DNA of 64,000 nt from Nakamurella deserti (GTDB taxonomy: Bacteria; Actinomycetota; Actinomycetes; Mycobacteriales; Nakamurellaceae): positions 1 to 64,000 of the forward strand of contig NZ_QCXS01000003.1 in the NCBI RefSeq assembly GCF_003260015.1, written 5' to 3'. Position 1 is the stretch's first letter; each line of letters begins with the position of its first letter. This document shows, one piece after another, positions 53,571 through 64,000 of this stretch. The notes below the pieces were generated by a model. That model searched no databases, was not told where the DNA came from, and was given only the letters and a program-made list of their open reading frames with translations. The position numbers and the translations under genes were made by a program.

Positions 53571-54350
53571 TCAGACCAGGCGGGCGGAGGCGAGGAACTC
53601 GGCGACCCTGGTGCCGGCGGTGCCGTCGTCGACGATCTTCTCGCCGGCTTCCTTCGGGGGCTTGGGCGTCGCGTCGACGATGGCGGAGTGCGAGTGCGCG
53701 AGCCCGGCCTCGTCGGCGCCGATGCCCAGGTCGGCCAACGTCAGCGTGGTCAGCGGCTTCTTCTTGGCGGCCATGATGCCCTTGAAGTTCGGGTACCGCG
53801 GCTCGTTGATCTTCTCGGTGACGGACACGACCGCGGGCAGCGACGCCTCGAGCGAGGAGTAGCCGCCCTCGACGACCCGCTCGGCCTTCAGCGTGGTGCC
53901 GTCGACGGTCAGGTTGCGCACGAACGTCAGCTGGGGCAGCTGCAGCCGCTCGGCCAGCATCGCCGGAACCGCCGCGGTGCGGCCGTCGGTGGACTCGTTG
54001 CCCGCGATGACCAGGTCGAACGGGACCGTCTTCAGCGCGGCGGCCAGGGTGGCGGAGGTCTGGACGGCGCAGGAACCCTGGAGGCCGTCGTCGTTGACGT
54101 GGATGGCCTTGTCCGCGCCCATGGCCAGCGCCTTGCGCAACACCTCGGCGGCGCGCGACGGGCCCATGGTCAGCACCGTCACCTCGCCGCCCTCGGCGGC
54201 GGTCAGCTGCAGCGCCGCCTCGACGCCGCGGGTGTCGATCTCGTCGATGACGGCGTCGGCCGCGTCCCGGTCGAGCAGACCGTCGGCGGGGCGCAGGTTG
54301 CGCTCGGAGTAGGTGTCGGGGACCTGCTTGATCAGTACGACGATGTCCAC
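53571..54350 (-). CDS. etfB: Electron transfer flavoprotein beta subunit
   Basis: Partner of EtfA (259 residues) with the family start DIVVLIKQVPDTYSER, the AMP-binding segment VLIAGNESTDGRTA-like (here FDLVIAGNESTDGRTAAVP), and a C-terminal arm. GTG 54350 starts the conserved part and has AGGAAG ten bases upstream. The frame is open for 16 more codons upstream without homology. It is preceded by a tandem palindrome likely to bind a TetR-type regulator. Confidence 0.95.
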   Translation of the reverse strand: MDIVVLIKQVPDTYSERNLRPADGLLDRDAADAVIDEIDTRGVEAALQLTAAEGGEVTVLTMGPSRAAEVLRKALAMGADKAIHVNDDGLQGSCAVQTSATLAAALKTVPFDLVIAGNESTDGRTAAVPAMLAERLQLPQLTFVRNLTVDGTTLKAERVVEGGYSSLEASLPAVVSVTEKINEPRYPNFKGIMAAKKKPLTTLTLADLGIGADEAGLAHSHSAIVDATPKPPKEAGEKIVDDGTAGTRVAEFLASARLV

Positions 54351-54398
54351 GTCGGCTGCTTCCTGTCGGAGCGGGTCGGACCCGCTGGTGGCCAGCAT

Positions 54399-54420
54399 CT
54401 AAGCGACCGCTTAGGTCGCT
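54399..54420. promoter_or_regulatory. Palindromic operator-like site before etfB
   Basis: CTAAGCG-AC-CGCTTAG (54399-54414) is a perfect 7+7 inverted repeat, and AGCGACC-GCTTA-GGTCGCT (54402-54420) overlaps it. It is about 50 bases before the etfB start. Sites of this shape and length are typical of TetR-family regulators, which often control fatty acid or amino acid oxidation genes including etf. The regulator is not in the window. Confidence 0.65.
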
Positions 54421-54518
54421 GCTGGTTCCCAAGTTAGCGCTCCGGTCCGGCGCCGTCGAGCGCCACGGCACCCGGTGCCGCCCCGGGAGTCGCCCACCGG
54501 CGCCGGTACGGTGCTCCT

Positions 54519-55499
54519 GTGACCGACGCCACCCCTGACGACACCCGCATCCCGGTGATCCTCGACGTGGACACCGGCGTGGACGACGCCTGGGCCCTGA
54601 TGCTCGCGGCCCGCTCGCCGCGCCTGGACCTGCGCGCGGTGACCTGCGTGTCCGGAAACGTCGGCGTCGACCAGGTGGTGGCCAACACCGCCTACGTCCT
54701 CGACGTCGCCGGTGCGCCCGAGGTGCCGGTGGGCCGCGGGGCGACCCGGCCGCTGCTCACCCCGCCGCACCACGCGACGGAGATCCACGGGCCGGACGGA
54801 CTGGGTGGCTTCTCCCGGCCCTCGGACCGCCGGATCGAAAAGCTGCACGCCACCGACCTGCTGCGGCGCGAGCTGATGGCGGCGATCGGCAACGGCGAGA
54901 CCATCACCCTGGTGCCGCTCGGGCCGCAGACCAACATCGCGTTGCTGCTGCGCTCCCACCCCGAGGTGGCGCCCGGCATCGAGCGGATCGTGTTCATGGG
55001 CGGGTCGGCGTCGGTCGGCAACGTCACCGCGCTCGCCGAGTTCAACGTCTACGCCGACCCGGAAGCCACCGCGATCGTGCTGGCCGCGGCCGACGAACTC
55101 GACATCCCGGTCACGATGTACGGCCTGGACGTCTTCCTCGACGTGGAGGTGGGGACGGCCGACGGCGCGCGGCTCGCGGCCTCCCACGACTCCGCCGCCC
55201 AACTGGCCGGCCGGCTCATCGAGTTCTCGCTGGGGGTGTTCGGCGGTGACGCCTGCACCATCGGTGACGCCGGTGCGGTCTGCGCGGTCATCGACCCGGG
55301 CGGCATCGGCACCGGGCGGTACCCCGTCCGCGTCGAGACCGGCGCCGGCGCCACCCGGGGTCAGACCGTCGTCGACCGCCGGCGATGGGTCGGTGACGCC
55401 CCGGTCCGGTCCCATCGCGACGGCACCGCCACCGACGTGGCCCTCACCGTCGACGCCGACCGGTACCGCGCACTCTGGCTCTCCGCGTTCACCGGCTGA
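54519..55499 (+). CDS. Inosine-uridine-preferring-type nucleoside hydrolase
   Basis: Splits ribonucleosides into base and ribose. The 326-residue protein has the Ca-binding signature DVDTGVDDAWALMLAA (about residues 16-31), TCVSGNVGVDQVVANT, and IERIVFMGGSASVGN with AEFNVYADPEA, and a third conserved Asp near VCAVIDPG. The GTG at 54519 begins just upstream. Nucleobases released here could feed the cytosine-deaminase-like enzyme at 56100. The exact substrate is open. Confidence 0.92.
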   Translation: MTDATPDDTRIPVILDVDTGVDDAWALMLAARSPRLDLRAVTCVSGNVGVDQVVANTAYVLDVAGAPEVPVGRGATRPLLTPPHHATEIHGPDGLGGFSRPSDRRIEKLHATDLLRRELMAAIGNGETITLVPLGPQTNIALLLRSHPEVAPGIERIVFMGGSASVGNVTALAEFNVYADPEATAIVLAAADELDIPVTMYGLDVFLDVEVGTADGARLAASHDSAAQLAGRLIEFSLGVFGGDACTIGDAGAVCAVIDPGGIGTGRYPVRVETGAGATRGQTVVDRRRWVGDAPVRSHRDGTATDVALTVDADRYRALWLSAFTG

Positions 55500-55656
55500 C
55501 AGGATGTGGGTGGGCCGCCGTCGTGCGGCCGGCCCGCCGCGATCGGGTCGGAACCGGGCCCGCAGCCGTGTCGGATCCGGCGGCCCCCCACGTCCCGAAG
55601 GTGTCCACGACCCCGGGGCCCCGCCGGTACGCGGGTCCCCGACCCGAGGAGCTGTC

Positions 55657-56049
55657 ATGACGACCACGACCCCGCCCACCGATCCCAGCCTGAACACCGT
55701 CACCTGGTGGGAGATCCCGGTGGCCGACCTGGACGAGGCGGCGCGCTTCTATCCCGCGGTGTTCGGCTGGACGGTCGCGCCGTTCGGCGACGGGTACCTG
55801 GCGGTCAACCTCGGGGACCGGATGATCGGCGGGCTGTTCGCCTCGTCGGAGGAGCCGGCCGGGGGTGGGGTCCGTATCTACGTCAACGTCGCGGACCTCG
55901 AGCAGGTGCTGGCGGCGGCCACCGCCGCCGGCGGCACGGTGATCACCCCGCGGACCCTCATCGCCGAGGGCATGGGCTGGTGGGCCGAGCTGGCCGACCC
56001 GTCCGGCCGGCGACTCGGGCTCTGCAGCGACCGGGACGCGGGCGCCTGA
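55657..56049 (+). CDS. VOC (glyoxalase/bleomycin resistance) superfamily protein
   Basis: A 130-residue single-unit VOC fold: TVTWWEIPVADLDEAARFYPAVFGW at the N-terminus, GGVRIYVNVADLEQVLAAATAAGG and ELADPSGRRLGL at the end. Members bind a metal and act on small molecules, or bind antibiotics. The substrate is unknown. The ATG follows CCGAGGA. It lies 157 bases after the nucleoside hydrolase gene and converges with the deaminase gene. Confidence 0.87.
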   Translation: MTTTTPPTDPSLNTVTWWEIPVADLDEAARFYPAVFGWTVAPFGDGYLAVNLGDRMIGGLFASSEEPAGGGVRIYVNVADLEQVLAAATAAGGTVITPRTLIAEGMGWWAELADPSGRRLGLCSDRDAGA

Positions 56050-56099
56050 GCCGGCGTCACCGGCGTCGGTCGACCCGGACCGGCGGCGACGGCACCGGG

Positions 56100-56555
56100 T
56101 CAGACGCCGATGTCCTCGTTCCACAGCTCCGGGTTGTCCCGGATGAAGTCGCGCATCATCGCGGTGCACTCGTCGTCGTCCAGGACCACCACCTCGACGC
56201 CACGGGACCGGAGGTGGTCCTCACCGCCGTAGAACGTGGTGTTCTCGCCGATGACCACCCGCGGGATCCCGTACAGCAGGATCGCACCGGTGCACATGTC
56301 GCACGGCGACAGCGTCGTGACCATCGTGGCGCGGGCGTACACCGCGGCCGGCAGCCGCCCGGCGTTCTCCAGACAGTCGGTCTCGCCGTGCCGGATGGCG
56401 CTGCCGAGCTGGACGCGCCGGTTGTGTCCGGTCGCCAGCACCTCGCCGTCCACCACGAGGGCGGCGCCGATCGGGATGCCCCCCTCGGCGAGCCCCTGCC
56501 GGGCCTCGGCGACGGCGGCGGCCAGCAGGGCACGGTCGTCGGTCGGTGCGGTCAT
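56100..56555 (-). CDS. Cytosine deaminase-like nucleoside deaminase, yeast Fcy1 type
   Basis: A Zn-dependent deaminase of 151 residues. Zn ligands H56 (HGE with catalytic E58), C85 and C88 (PCDMC) are present. The protein parallels yeast cytosine deaminase along its length: GHNRR, GSAIRHGE, LEN-GRL, TLSPCDMCTGAI, YGIPRVVIGEN, RG-EVVV-DD, and W-EDIG at the C-terminus. This suggests cytosine (or a close base) deamination. It is co-transcribed with the trans-sulfuration gene (ATGA overlap) and converges with the VOC gene; the nucleoside hydrolase at 54519 is a possible functional partner. Confidence 0.88.
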   Translation of the reverse strand: MTAPTDDRALLAAAVAEARQGLAEGGIPIGAALVVDGEVLATGHNRRVQLGSAIRHGETDCLENAGRLPAAVYARATMVTTLSPCDMCTGAILLYGIPRVVIGENTTFYGGEDHLRSRGVEVVVLDDDECTAMMRDFIRDNPELWNEDIGV

Positions 56556-57751
56556 GCGTCCACCTTCTGCAGAGCCTGCGCGATGTCGGACCAGAGATCC
56601 TCGACGTCCTCGACGCCGGTCGACAGCCGCACGGTGCCGGGGCTGATCCCCGCGGCCGCCAGCTGATCGGGCGTGTACGCGCGGTGCGAACTCGACGCCG
56701 GGTGCATGGTCAACGTCTCGACGCCACCGAGGGACGCAGCCAGCTGGATGAGGCCGACCGCCGAGGTGAACTGCTTGGCCGCCGCGGCGCCGCCGGCCAG
56801 GTCGAACGACAGCATCGCCCCCGGCCGGTCGAGCAGGGTCGCGGCGAGACGGTGCTGCGGGTGGCCGGGAAGCGAGGGGTGGTGGACGGCCTGCACGGCC
56901 GGATGGGCGGCCAGCCGGGCGGCCAGCTCGGTGGCGTTGGCGCTGGCCTCCCGGATCCGCAGCGGCAGCGTCTGCAGGCCCCGCAACGTCAGCCAGGCGG
57001 CGTGCGGGTCGGGAGTCATCCCGACACCGATCGCGTAGGCCCAGCCGCGGGTGAACAGCTCCGGGTCGGCGTAGGCGACGACACCGCCAGTGAGGTCGGA
57101 GTGGCCACCGATGTACTTCGTCGTCGAGTGCACGACGATGTCGGCGCCGTGGTGCAACGGCCGGCAGATCATCGGCGAGGCGAACGTGTTGTCCACGACG
57201 GTCAGCACGCCGTGACGTCGGGCCACCGCCGCCATCCCGGGGATGTCGGCGACGGCGGTGACCGGGTTGGAGATGGTCTCCAGGTACAGCAACCGGGTGG
57301 TCGGCTCGATCGCCGCCGCCAGCGCGTCCGGATCGTCTCCCGGCACCTCGGTGATGCGGATGTTCCACCGCCGGGTCAGGTCGGCGAGCAGCCCGGCGGT
57401 GCCGCCGTAGATCGACGCCTGGACGACCAGGTGGTCGCCGGCGACGAGGTTGGCGCTGAGCGCGGTGGTGATGGCCGCCATCCCCGACGACGTCGCCACC
57501 GCCGCGTCGGCGCCCTCCAGGGTGGCCAGCGCCTGCTCGAGGGAGCGGACGGTCGGGTTGCCGAAGCGGGAGTAGCCGTACTGGCCCCGGGGATCGTTCA
57601 GGGCGTCGGTGATCGCGTCGGCGTCGTCGAAGGCGAAGACCGACGTCTGGTAGATCGGCACCGACACCGGGCGGCCGCGCACCTCGGTGGGGACCGGCAC
57701 GTGCACGGCCCTGGTCGACAGCGCGGTCGGCGGGACGGGGTTCTGGGTCAC
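56552..57751 (-). CDS. Trans-sulfuration PLP enzyme (cystathionine gamma-synthase/lyase or methionine gamma-lyase family)
   Basis: A 399-residue PLP enzyme. PLP-binding K212 lies in HSTTKYIGGHSD; SRFGNPTVRSLEQALATLEG, SSGMAAITTAL and the C-terminal SLGGVETLTMHPASSSH are typical of the Cys/Met metabolism family. The gene order does not settle whether it synthesises cystathionine, cleaves it, or is a methionine lyase. Start is GTG 57751. It is divergent from the ABC exporter. The last bases overlap the deaminase start. Confidence 0.9.
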   Translation of the reverse strand: MTQNPVPPTALSTRAVHVPVPTEVRGRPVSVPIYQTSVFAFDDADAITDALNDPRGQYGYSRFGNPTVRSLEQALATLEGADAAVATSSGMAAITTALSANLVAGDHLVVQASIYGGTAGLLADLTRRWNIRITEVPGDDPDALAAAIEPTTRLLYLETISNPVTAVADIPGMAAVARRHGVLTVVDNTFASPMICRPLHHGADIVVHSTTKYIGGHSDLTGGVVAYADPELFTRGWAYAIGVGMTPDPHAAWLTLRGLQTLPLRIREASANATELAARLAAHPAVQAVHHPSLPGHPQHRLAATLLDRPGAMLSFDLAGGAAAAKQFTSAVGLIQLAASLGGVETLTMHPASSSHRAYTPDQLAAAGISPGTVRLSTGVEDVEDLWSDIAQALQKVDA

Positions 57752-57859
57752 GCCACGATCGTGGCACAGTGCGCCGACACCGTCCCCGCACGGACCTCCC
57801 GCGGGGCCCGACCAGCCGCGACGTCGCGGCGGCCGGCTCTGTCGGCGGCCGTGGCTACT

Positions 57860-60800
57860 GTGACGGACGTGTCGGCGGACCAGGCGGTGATCGCTCCCGG
57901 CCGGTCGGCGGCCACCGGGGGCGGCGGACCGGCCGGTGCCGTCTCCGACCCGCCACCGCGCCGCTGGGTCCGCCGCCTGTTCGCGGTCTGCTGGGGACAC
58001 CGCGTGCTCACGGTCGTGGTGGTCGTGGCCGCGCTCGGCGGACTGGGGCTCGGAGCGCTGGTCCCGCTGCTGACCGGCTGGGTCGTCGACGACGCCGTCG
58101 GCCGGGACACCTCCCGGATCGGGCTGCTCGTCGGCGCGCTGCTGGTGCTGGCCGTGGTGCAGTACGGACTCGCCTTCCTGCGCCGCTACACCGGCGGCAA
58201 GCTGTCGCTGGCGGTGCAACACGACCTGCGGCAACGGATCTTCGCCTCGATGCAGACCTTCGACGGCGCCCTGCAGGACCAGCTCCGCACCGGGCAGATC
58301 GTGTCCCGCGCCAACACCGACCTCGGGCTGGTGCAGGGACTGCTGGCGTTCCTGCCCCTCGCGGCCGGTCAGGCGGTGCTGTTCGCGGTGTCGCTGATCG
58401 TCATGGTGGTCCTCTCACCGCTGCTGAGCCTGGTCGTCGTGGTGATGGTGCCGCTGGTGGTGTGGGTCGTGCGGCTCACCCGCCGCCGGTTGTTCCCCGC
58501 GGGTTGGGCCGCCCAGCAGACGGCGGCCGACGTCACCGACATCGTCGAGGAGAACGTCACCGGCGTCCGCGTCGTGAAGGGCTTCGGCCAGGAGGACCGG
58601 GAGACGGGGCGGCTGCGGGACGGCGCCCGGACGCTGTTCGCCCAGAAACTGCGCGTCGCCCGGACGACCGCGGCGCTGACCCCGGCGTTCCCGCTGATCA
58701 CCACCGTGGGCCAGATCGGCGTCCTGGGATTCGGCGGGTTGCTCGCCATGCACGGGGACATCTCGCTCGGGACCTTCGTGGCGTTCAACGGCTACGTGTT
58801 CCAGATCGTGGGACCGACGCGCACCGTGGCGCTGCTGCTGACGATGGCCCAGCAGGCCCGCTCCGGTGTCGAGCGCGTCTTCGAGGTCATCGACTCGCGG
58901 TCCACCGTGACCGATCCGGTCCAGCCGACGCCCCTGCCCGCCGGTTCGCTCGGCGTGGACCTGACCGGCGTGGGGTTCGGCTATCTCGCCGACGAGCCGG
59001 TGCTGGACGACTTCGACCTGCACGTCCGGCCGGGCGAGACGGTGGCGCTGGTCGGGGCCTCGGGCTCCGGCAAGTCGACGATCTCGCTGCTGCTCCCCCG
59101 CTTCTACGACCCGGCCCGCGGCACCGTCGCGCTCGGCGGCGTGGACGTCCGCACGGTGTCGCTGCTCGAGCTGCGCGCGGCGATGGGGGTGGTCTTCGAG
59201 GAGGCGTTCCTGTTCTCCGCGTCCGTGCGCGACAACCTGGCCTACGGCCGGCCGGACGCCACCGACGAGCAGATCCACCGGGCGGCCCTCGCCGCCGAGG
59301 CCGACGAGTTCATCCGCAGGCTCCCGGAGGGCTACGACACGGTCATCGGCGAGCGCGGGCTGACCCTGTCCGGCGGTCAGCGGCAGCGGCTGGCGCTGGC
59401 CCGGGCGCTGCTGACCGATCCGCGACTGCTGATCCTCGACGACGCCACCAGCGCCGTCGACCCGACGACCGAGGCGGCGATCCACGCGACCCTGCGGGCG
59501 GTGACCGCCGAGCGCACGACGCTGCTGATCGCCCACCGGCGGAGCACCCTGGACCTGGCCGACCGCATCGCCCTGGTGGACCGGGGCCGGGTCACCGACA
59601 TCGGCACCGCGGCCGAGCTGCGGGCCCGGTCACCGCGCTTCGCCGGCCTGCTCGACGGGATGGACGCCGACGGGCCGGTCGCCACCGGCACCGGGCCGCT
59701 TGCCGTGGACGACGACCGGGACGCCCCCGGCGCGGACGGCACCACCCCCGCCCTCTGGCCGGCTCTCCCGGACGACGCCGGCCCCGATCGGGCGGTGCCC
59801 GGTGGTGGGGACCGCATCGGCCCGGCGCACGGCGGCGGTCGCCCGGGGGGCGGCGGCATGATGGCCGGCGGCGGGATGTTCTCGGGGATGCCCGCCACCC
59901 CGGAACTGCTCGAGCAGCTCCGTGCGCTCCCGCCCGCCCGTGACGTCCCGGCCGACGAGACCAGCACCGACGCGGATGCCCCGTTCCGGCTGCGGAACCT
60001 GCTCCGCGGCGTCCGCTGGCTGCTGCTCGCGGCACTGGTCCTGGTCGCCCTGGACGGTGCCGCCGGGCTCGCCCTCCCCGCGCTGATCCGGTACGGCGTC
60101 GACCACGGGGTGACCGTCGCCGCCGCCGGCGTGCTGGGCCTCACGTGCCTGACCGCGCTGACCGTCGCGGTCCTCACGCTGCTGGTCGAACGTGCCCAGG
60201 GGGTCGCCTCCAGCCGCGCCGGCGAGACCGTGCTCTACCAACTGCGGGTCCGCAGCTTCCGCCACCTGCAGCGGCTCGGCCTGGACTTCTACGAGCGCCA
60301 GCAGACCGGCCGCATCCTCACCCGGATGACCACCGACATCGACGCGCTCTCGACGTTCCTGCAGACGGGGCTCGTCTCCTCGGTGGTGTCACTGGTGACC
60401 TTCGTCGGCATCATCGTCGTGCTGCTGGTCATGGACCTGCCGCTGGCACTGCTGGCCTTCACCACGCTGCCGGTGATCGTGGTCGCCACCCTGGTCTTCC
60501 GGCGCATCTCGGCGAAGGCCTACGACGACGCGCGCGAGAAGGTGTCGGTGGTCAACGCCGACCTCGCCGAGAACGCCGCCGGGCTGCGGGTCGCCCAGGC
60601 GCTGGGCCGATCGGAGCGCAACAGCACCGCCTTCGCCGCGCGCAGCGCGGACTACCAGCGGTCCCGGATGCGCGCACAGACGGCGATCTCCATCTACTTC
60701 CCCGGCATCGTGTTCCTGTCCCAGGTCGCCGCGGCGGTGGTGCTGGGCGTCGGGGCCGGGCAGGTGGCGGCGGGCACCCTGAGCGTGGGCACCCTGCTGG

Positions 60801-61705
60801 CCTTCGTGCTCTACCTGGACAGCTTCTTCGCCCCGATCCAGCAGCTCTCCCAGGCCTTCGACGGGTACCAGCAGGCCGCCGTGGGTCTGTCCCGCATCCG
60901 GGAACTGCTCGCGACCCCCGTGTCCACTCCGCGGGCCGACGCCCCCCGGCCGGTCGACCGGCTCGACGGGCGCATCGACCTCGCGGAGGTCGGTTTCCAC
61001 TACGCCGGCGAGAGCAGGGAGGCGATGACCGGGGTCGACCTGCACGTCGAGCCGGGGATCACCGTGGCCGTCGTCGGCGCGACCGGCGCGGGGAAGTCGA
61101 CCCTGGTCAAGCTGATCGCCCGGTTCTACGACGTCACCGCGGGGTCGCTGCGGGTCGACGGGGTGGACGTCCGCGACTACGACCTGCCGGCCTACCGTCG
61201 GCGCCTCGGGGTCGTCCCGCAGGAGAATCACCTGTTCCGCGGCAGCGTCCGCGACAACATCGCCTACGGACGACCCGACGCCACCGACGCCGAGGTGGAG
61301 GCCGCGGCGCGCGCCGTGGGCGCGGTCGACGCCATCTCCCGCCTGCCGGGTCGCTTCCGGCACCCGGTGACCGACCGGGGCCGCAACATGTCCGCCGGCC
61401 AACGACAACTCGTCGCGCTGGCCCGCGCCCAACTCGTCGATCCCGACATCCTGCTGCTCGACGAGGCCACCGCGGCGCTCGATCCCGCCGCGGAGGCGGC
61501 CGTGCTGCAGGCCACCGACCGGCTCGCCCGGGGGCGTACGACCGTTGTCGTGGCGCACCGGATGACCACCGCCGCCCGCTCGGACCTGGTCGTGGTGATG
61601 GCCGGAGGCCGGGTGGTCCAGCAGGGACCGCACGCGGCGCTGCTCGCCGTCCCGGGCCCGTACGCGGACCTGAACAGCGGAACTGAATCGGTCCCGAGGA
61701 CCTAG
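57860..61705 (+). CDS. Fused ABC exporter with two complete TMD-NBD halves
   Basis: A 1281-residue full-transporter fusion. Half 1 has six helices then Walker A GASGSGKST (about 399), signature LSGGQRQR and Walker B LLILDDATSAVD. Half 2 has six helices, Walker A GATGAGKST (about 1074), signature MSAGQRQL and Walker B DILLLDEATAALD. The catalytic Glu is Asp in half 1 and the half-2 signature is abnormal, so one ATP site is degenerate, as in heterodimeric exporters. A Gly/Pro-rich linker (about 610-690) joins the halves. GTG 57860 is the start chosen; GTG 57869 is also possible. The open frame upstream overlaps the opposite gene and is not coding. Confidence 0.9.
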   Translation: MTDVSADQAVIAPGRSAATGGGGPAGAVSDPPPRRWVRRLFAVCWGHRVLTVVVVVAALGGLGLGALVPLLTGWVVDDAVGRDTSRIGLLVGALLVLAVVQYGLAFLRRYTGGKLSLAVQHDLRQRIFASMQTFDGALQDQLRTGQIVSRANTDLGLVQGLLAFLPLAAGQAVLFAVSLIVMVVLSPLLSLVVVVMVPLVVWVVRLTRRRLFPAGWAAQQTAADVTDIVEENVTGVRVVKGFGQEDRETGRLRDGARTLFAQKLRVARTTAALTPAFPLITTVGQIGVLGFGGLLAMHGDISLGTFVAFNGYVFQIVGPTRTVALLLTMAQQARSGVERVFEVIDSRSTVTDPVQPTPLPAGSLGVDLTGVGFGYLADEPVLDDFDLHVRPGETVALVGASGSGKSTISLLLPRFYDPARGTVALGGVDVRTVSLLELRAAMGVVFEEAFLFSASVRDNLAYGRPDATDEQIHRAALAAEADEFIRRLPEGYDTVIGERGLTLSGGQRQRLALARALLTDPRLLILDDATSAVDPTTEAAIHATLRAVTAERTTLLIAHRRSTLDLADRIALVDRGRVTDIGTAAELRARSPRFAGLLDGMDADGPVATGTGPLAVDDDRDAPGADGTTPALWPALPDDAGPDRAVPGGGDRIGPAHGGGRPGGGGMMAGGGMFSGMPATPELLEQLRALPPARDVPADETSTDADAPFRLRNLLRGVRWLLLAALVLVALDGAAGLALPALIRYGVDHGVTVAAAGVLGLTCLTALTVAVLTLLVERAQGVASSRAGETVLYQLRVRSFRHLQRLGLDFYERQQTGRILTRMTTDIDALSTFLQTGLVSSVVSLVTFVGIIVVLLVMDLPLALLAFTTLPVIVVATLVFRRISAKAYDDAREKVSVVNADLAENAAGLRVAQALGRSERNSTAFAARSADYQRSRMRAQTAISIYFPGIVFLSQVAAAVVLGVGAGQVAAGTLSVGTLLAFVLYLDSFFAPIQQLSQAFDGYQQAAVGLSRIRELLATPVSTPRADAPRPVDRLDGRIDLAEVGFHYAGESREAMTGVDLHVEPGITVAVVGATGAGKSTLVKLIARFYDVTAGSLRVDGVDVRDYDLPAYRRRLGVVPQENHLFRGSVRDNIAYGRPDATDAEVEAAARAVGAVDAISRLPGRFRHPVTDRGRNMSAGQRQLVALARAQLVDPDILLLDEATAALDPAAEAAVLQATDRLARGRTTVVVAHRMTTAARSDLVVVMAGGRVVQQGPHAALLAVPGPYADLNSGTESVPRT

Positions 61706-61813
61706 CCCACAGTCCCCGCACGCTCACCGGGTCCCACACGGAGCGGCACACAGGTCTAGATTTGGGTTCGGACATTTACACATCGCGAGAGACAGACAAG
61801 GCGGACAGCGACG

Positions 61814-64000
<2,187 letters not shown>

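Noticed and set aside
56546-57859. Upstream part of the 1719-codon open frame that ends with the ABC exporter
   Set aside because: It lies antisense to the trans-sulfuration enzyme gene and has no homology; the ABC exporter starts at about 57860.

Overview
The window is about 64 kb of very GC-rich, gene-dense DNA from an actinobacterium (Actinomycetota). This rests on the codon bias, the many GTG starts, the rRNA leader boxA, a multifunctional 2-oxoglutarate decarboxylase/dehydrogenase gene (kgd), an SpoU methyltransferase next to infC-rpmI-rplT, and gene orders like those of mycobacteria and relatives (infC-rpmI-rplT-tsnR-pheST-argCJBDFRGH-mpg-tyrS; fmt-rsmB-rpe-rib; etfBA-iscS-mnmA-ligA). 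The genus cannot be fixed from this sequence alone.

Layout. 1-594: the first bases of a 16S rRNA gene (minus strand) and its promoter/leader. 595-11290: tyrS, mpg and a complete arginine operon argCJBDFRGH, all on the minus strand and mostly overlapping by a few bases, with a likely ArgR operator before argC. 11360-21665: an accessory block inserted between argC and the pheT end of the conserved order. It holds a two-unit Lrp/AsnC regulator coupled to a degenerate EPSP-synthase-like protein. Divergent from these is a nine-gene catabolic operon: an amino-acid-type ABC importer, a 2-hydroxyacid dehydrogenase, a TIM-barrel isomerase, a Rieske oxygenase and its reductase, a class II aldolase and an agmatinase-family ureohydrolase. 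It looks like a pathway for a nitrogen-rich, perhaps guanidino-containing, compound and is the most promising uncharacterised system here. 21715-32534: conserved hypotheticals, a phosphodiesterase, pheST, a PemK/MazF-like protein, an SpoU methyltransferase, rplT, rpmI, infC (ATC start and an attenuator-like leader) and a DUF1844 gene.

32559-43579: a riboflavin block (ribH, ribBA, ribE) in which the usual ribD position is occupied by a two-component system, a minisatellite-like repeat region and a small membrane protein. It is followed by rpe, a PnuC-family transporter, rsmB and fmt. 43712-54350: a MarR regulator with a long repeat-encoded tail coupled to a membrane protein, then ligA, an uncharacterised gene, a MetE-like gene, mnmA, a cysteine desulfurase and etfBA. 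54519-64000: a nucleoside hydrolase, a VOC protein, a yeast-type cytosine deaminase coupled to a trans-sulfuration enzyme, a fused asymmetric ABC exporter, and kgd running off the end.

Several proteins (IF-3, LigA, MarR, the histidine kinase, Kgd) carry long Ala/Pro-rich or basic low-complexity segments. No transposase, prophage gene, CRISPR array or tRNA gene was seen.
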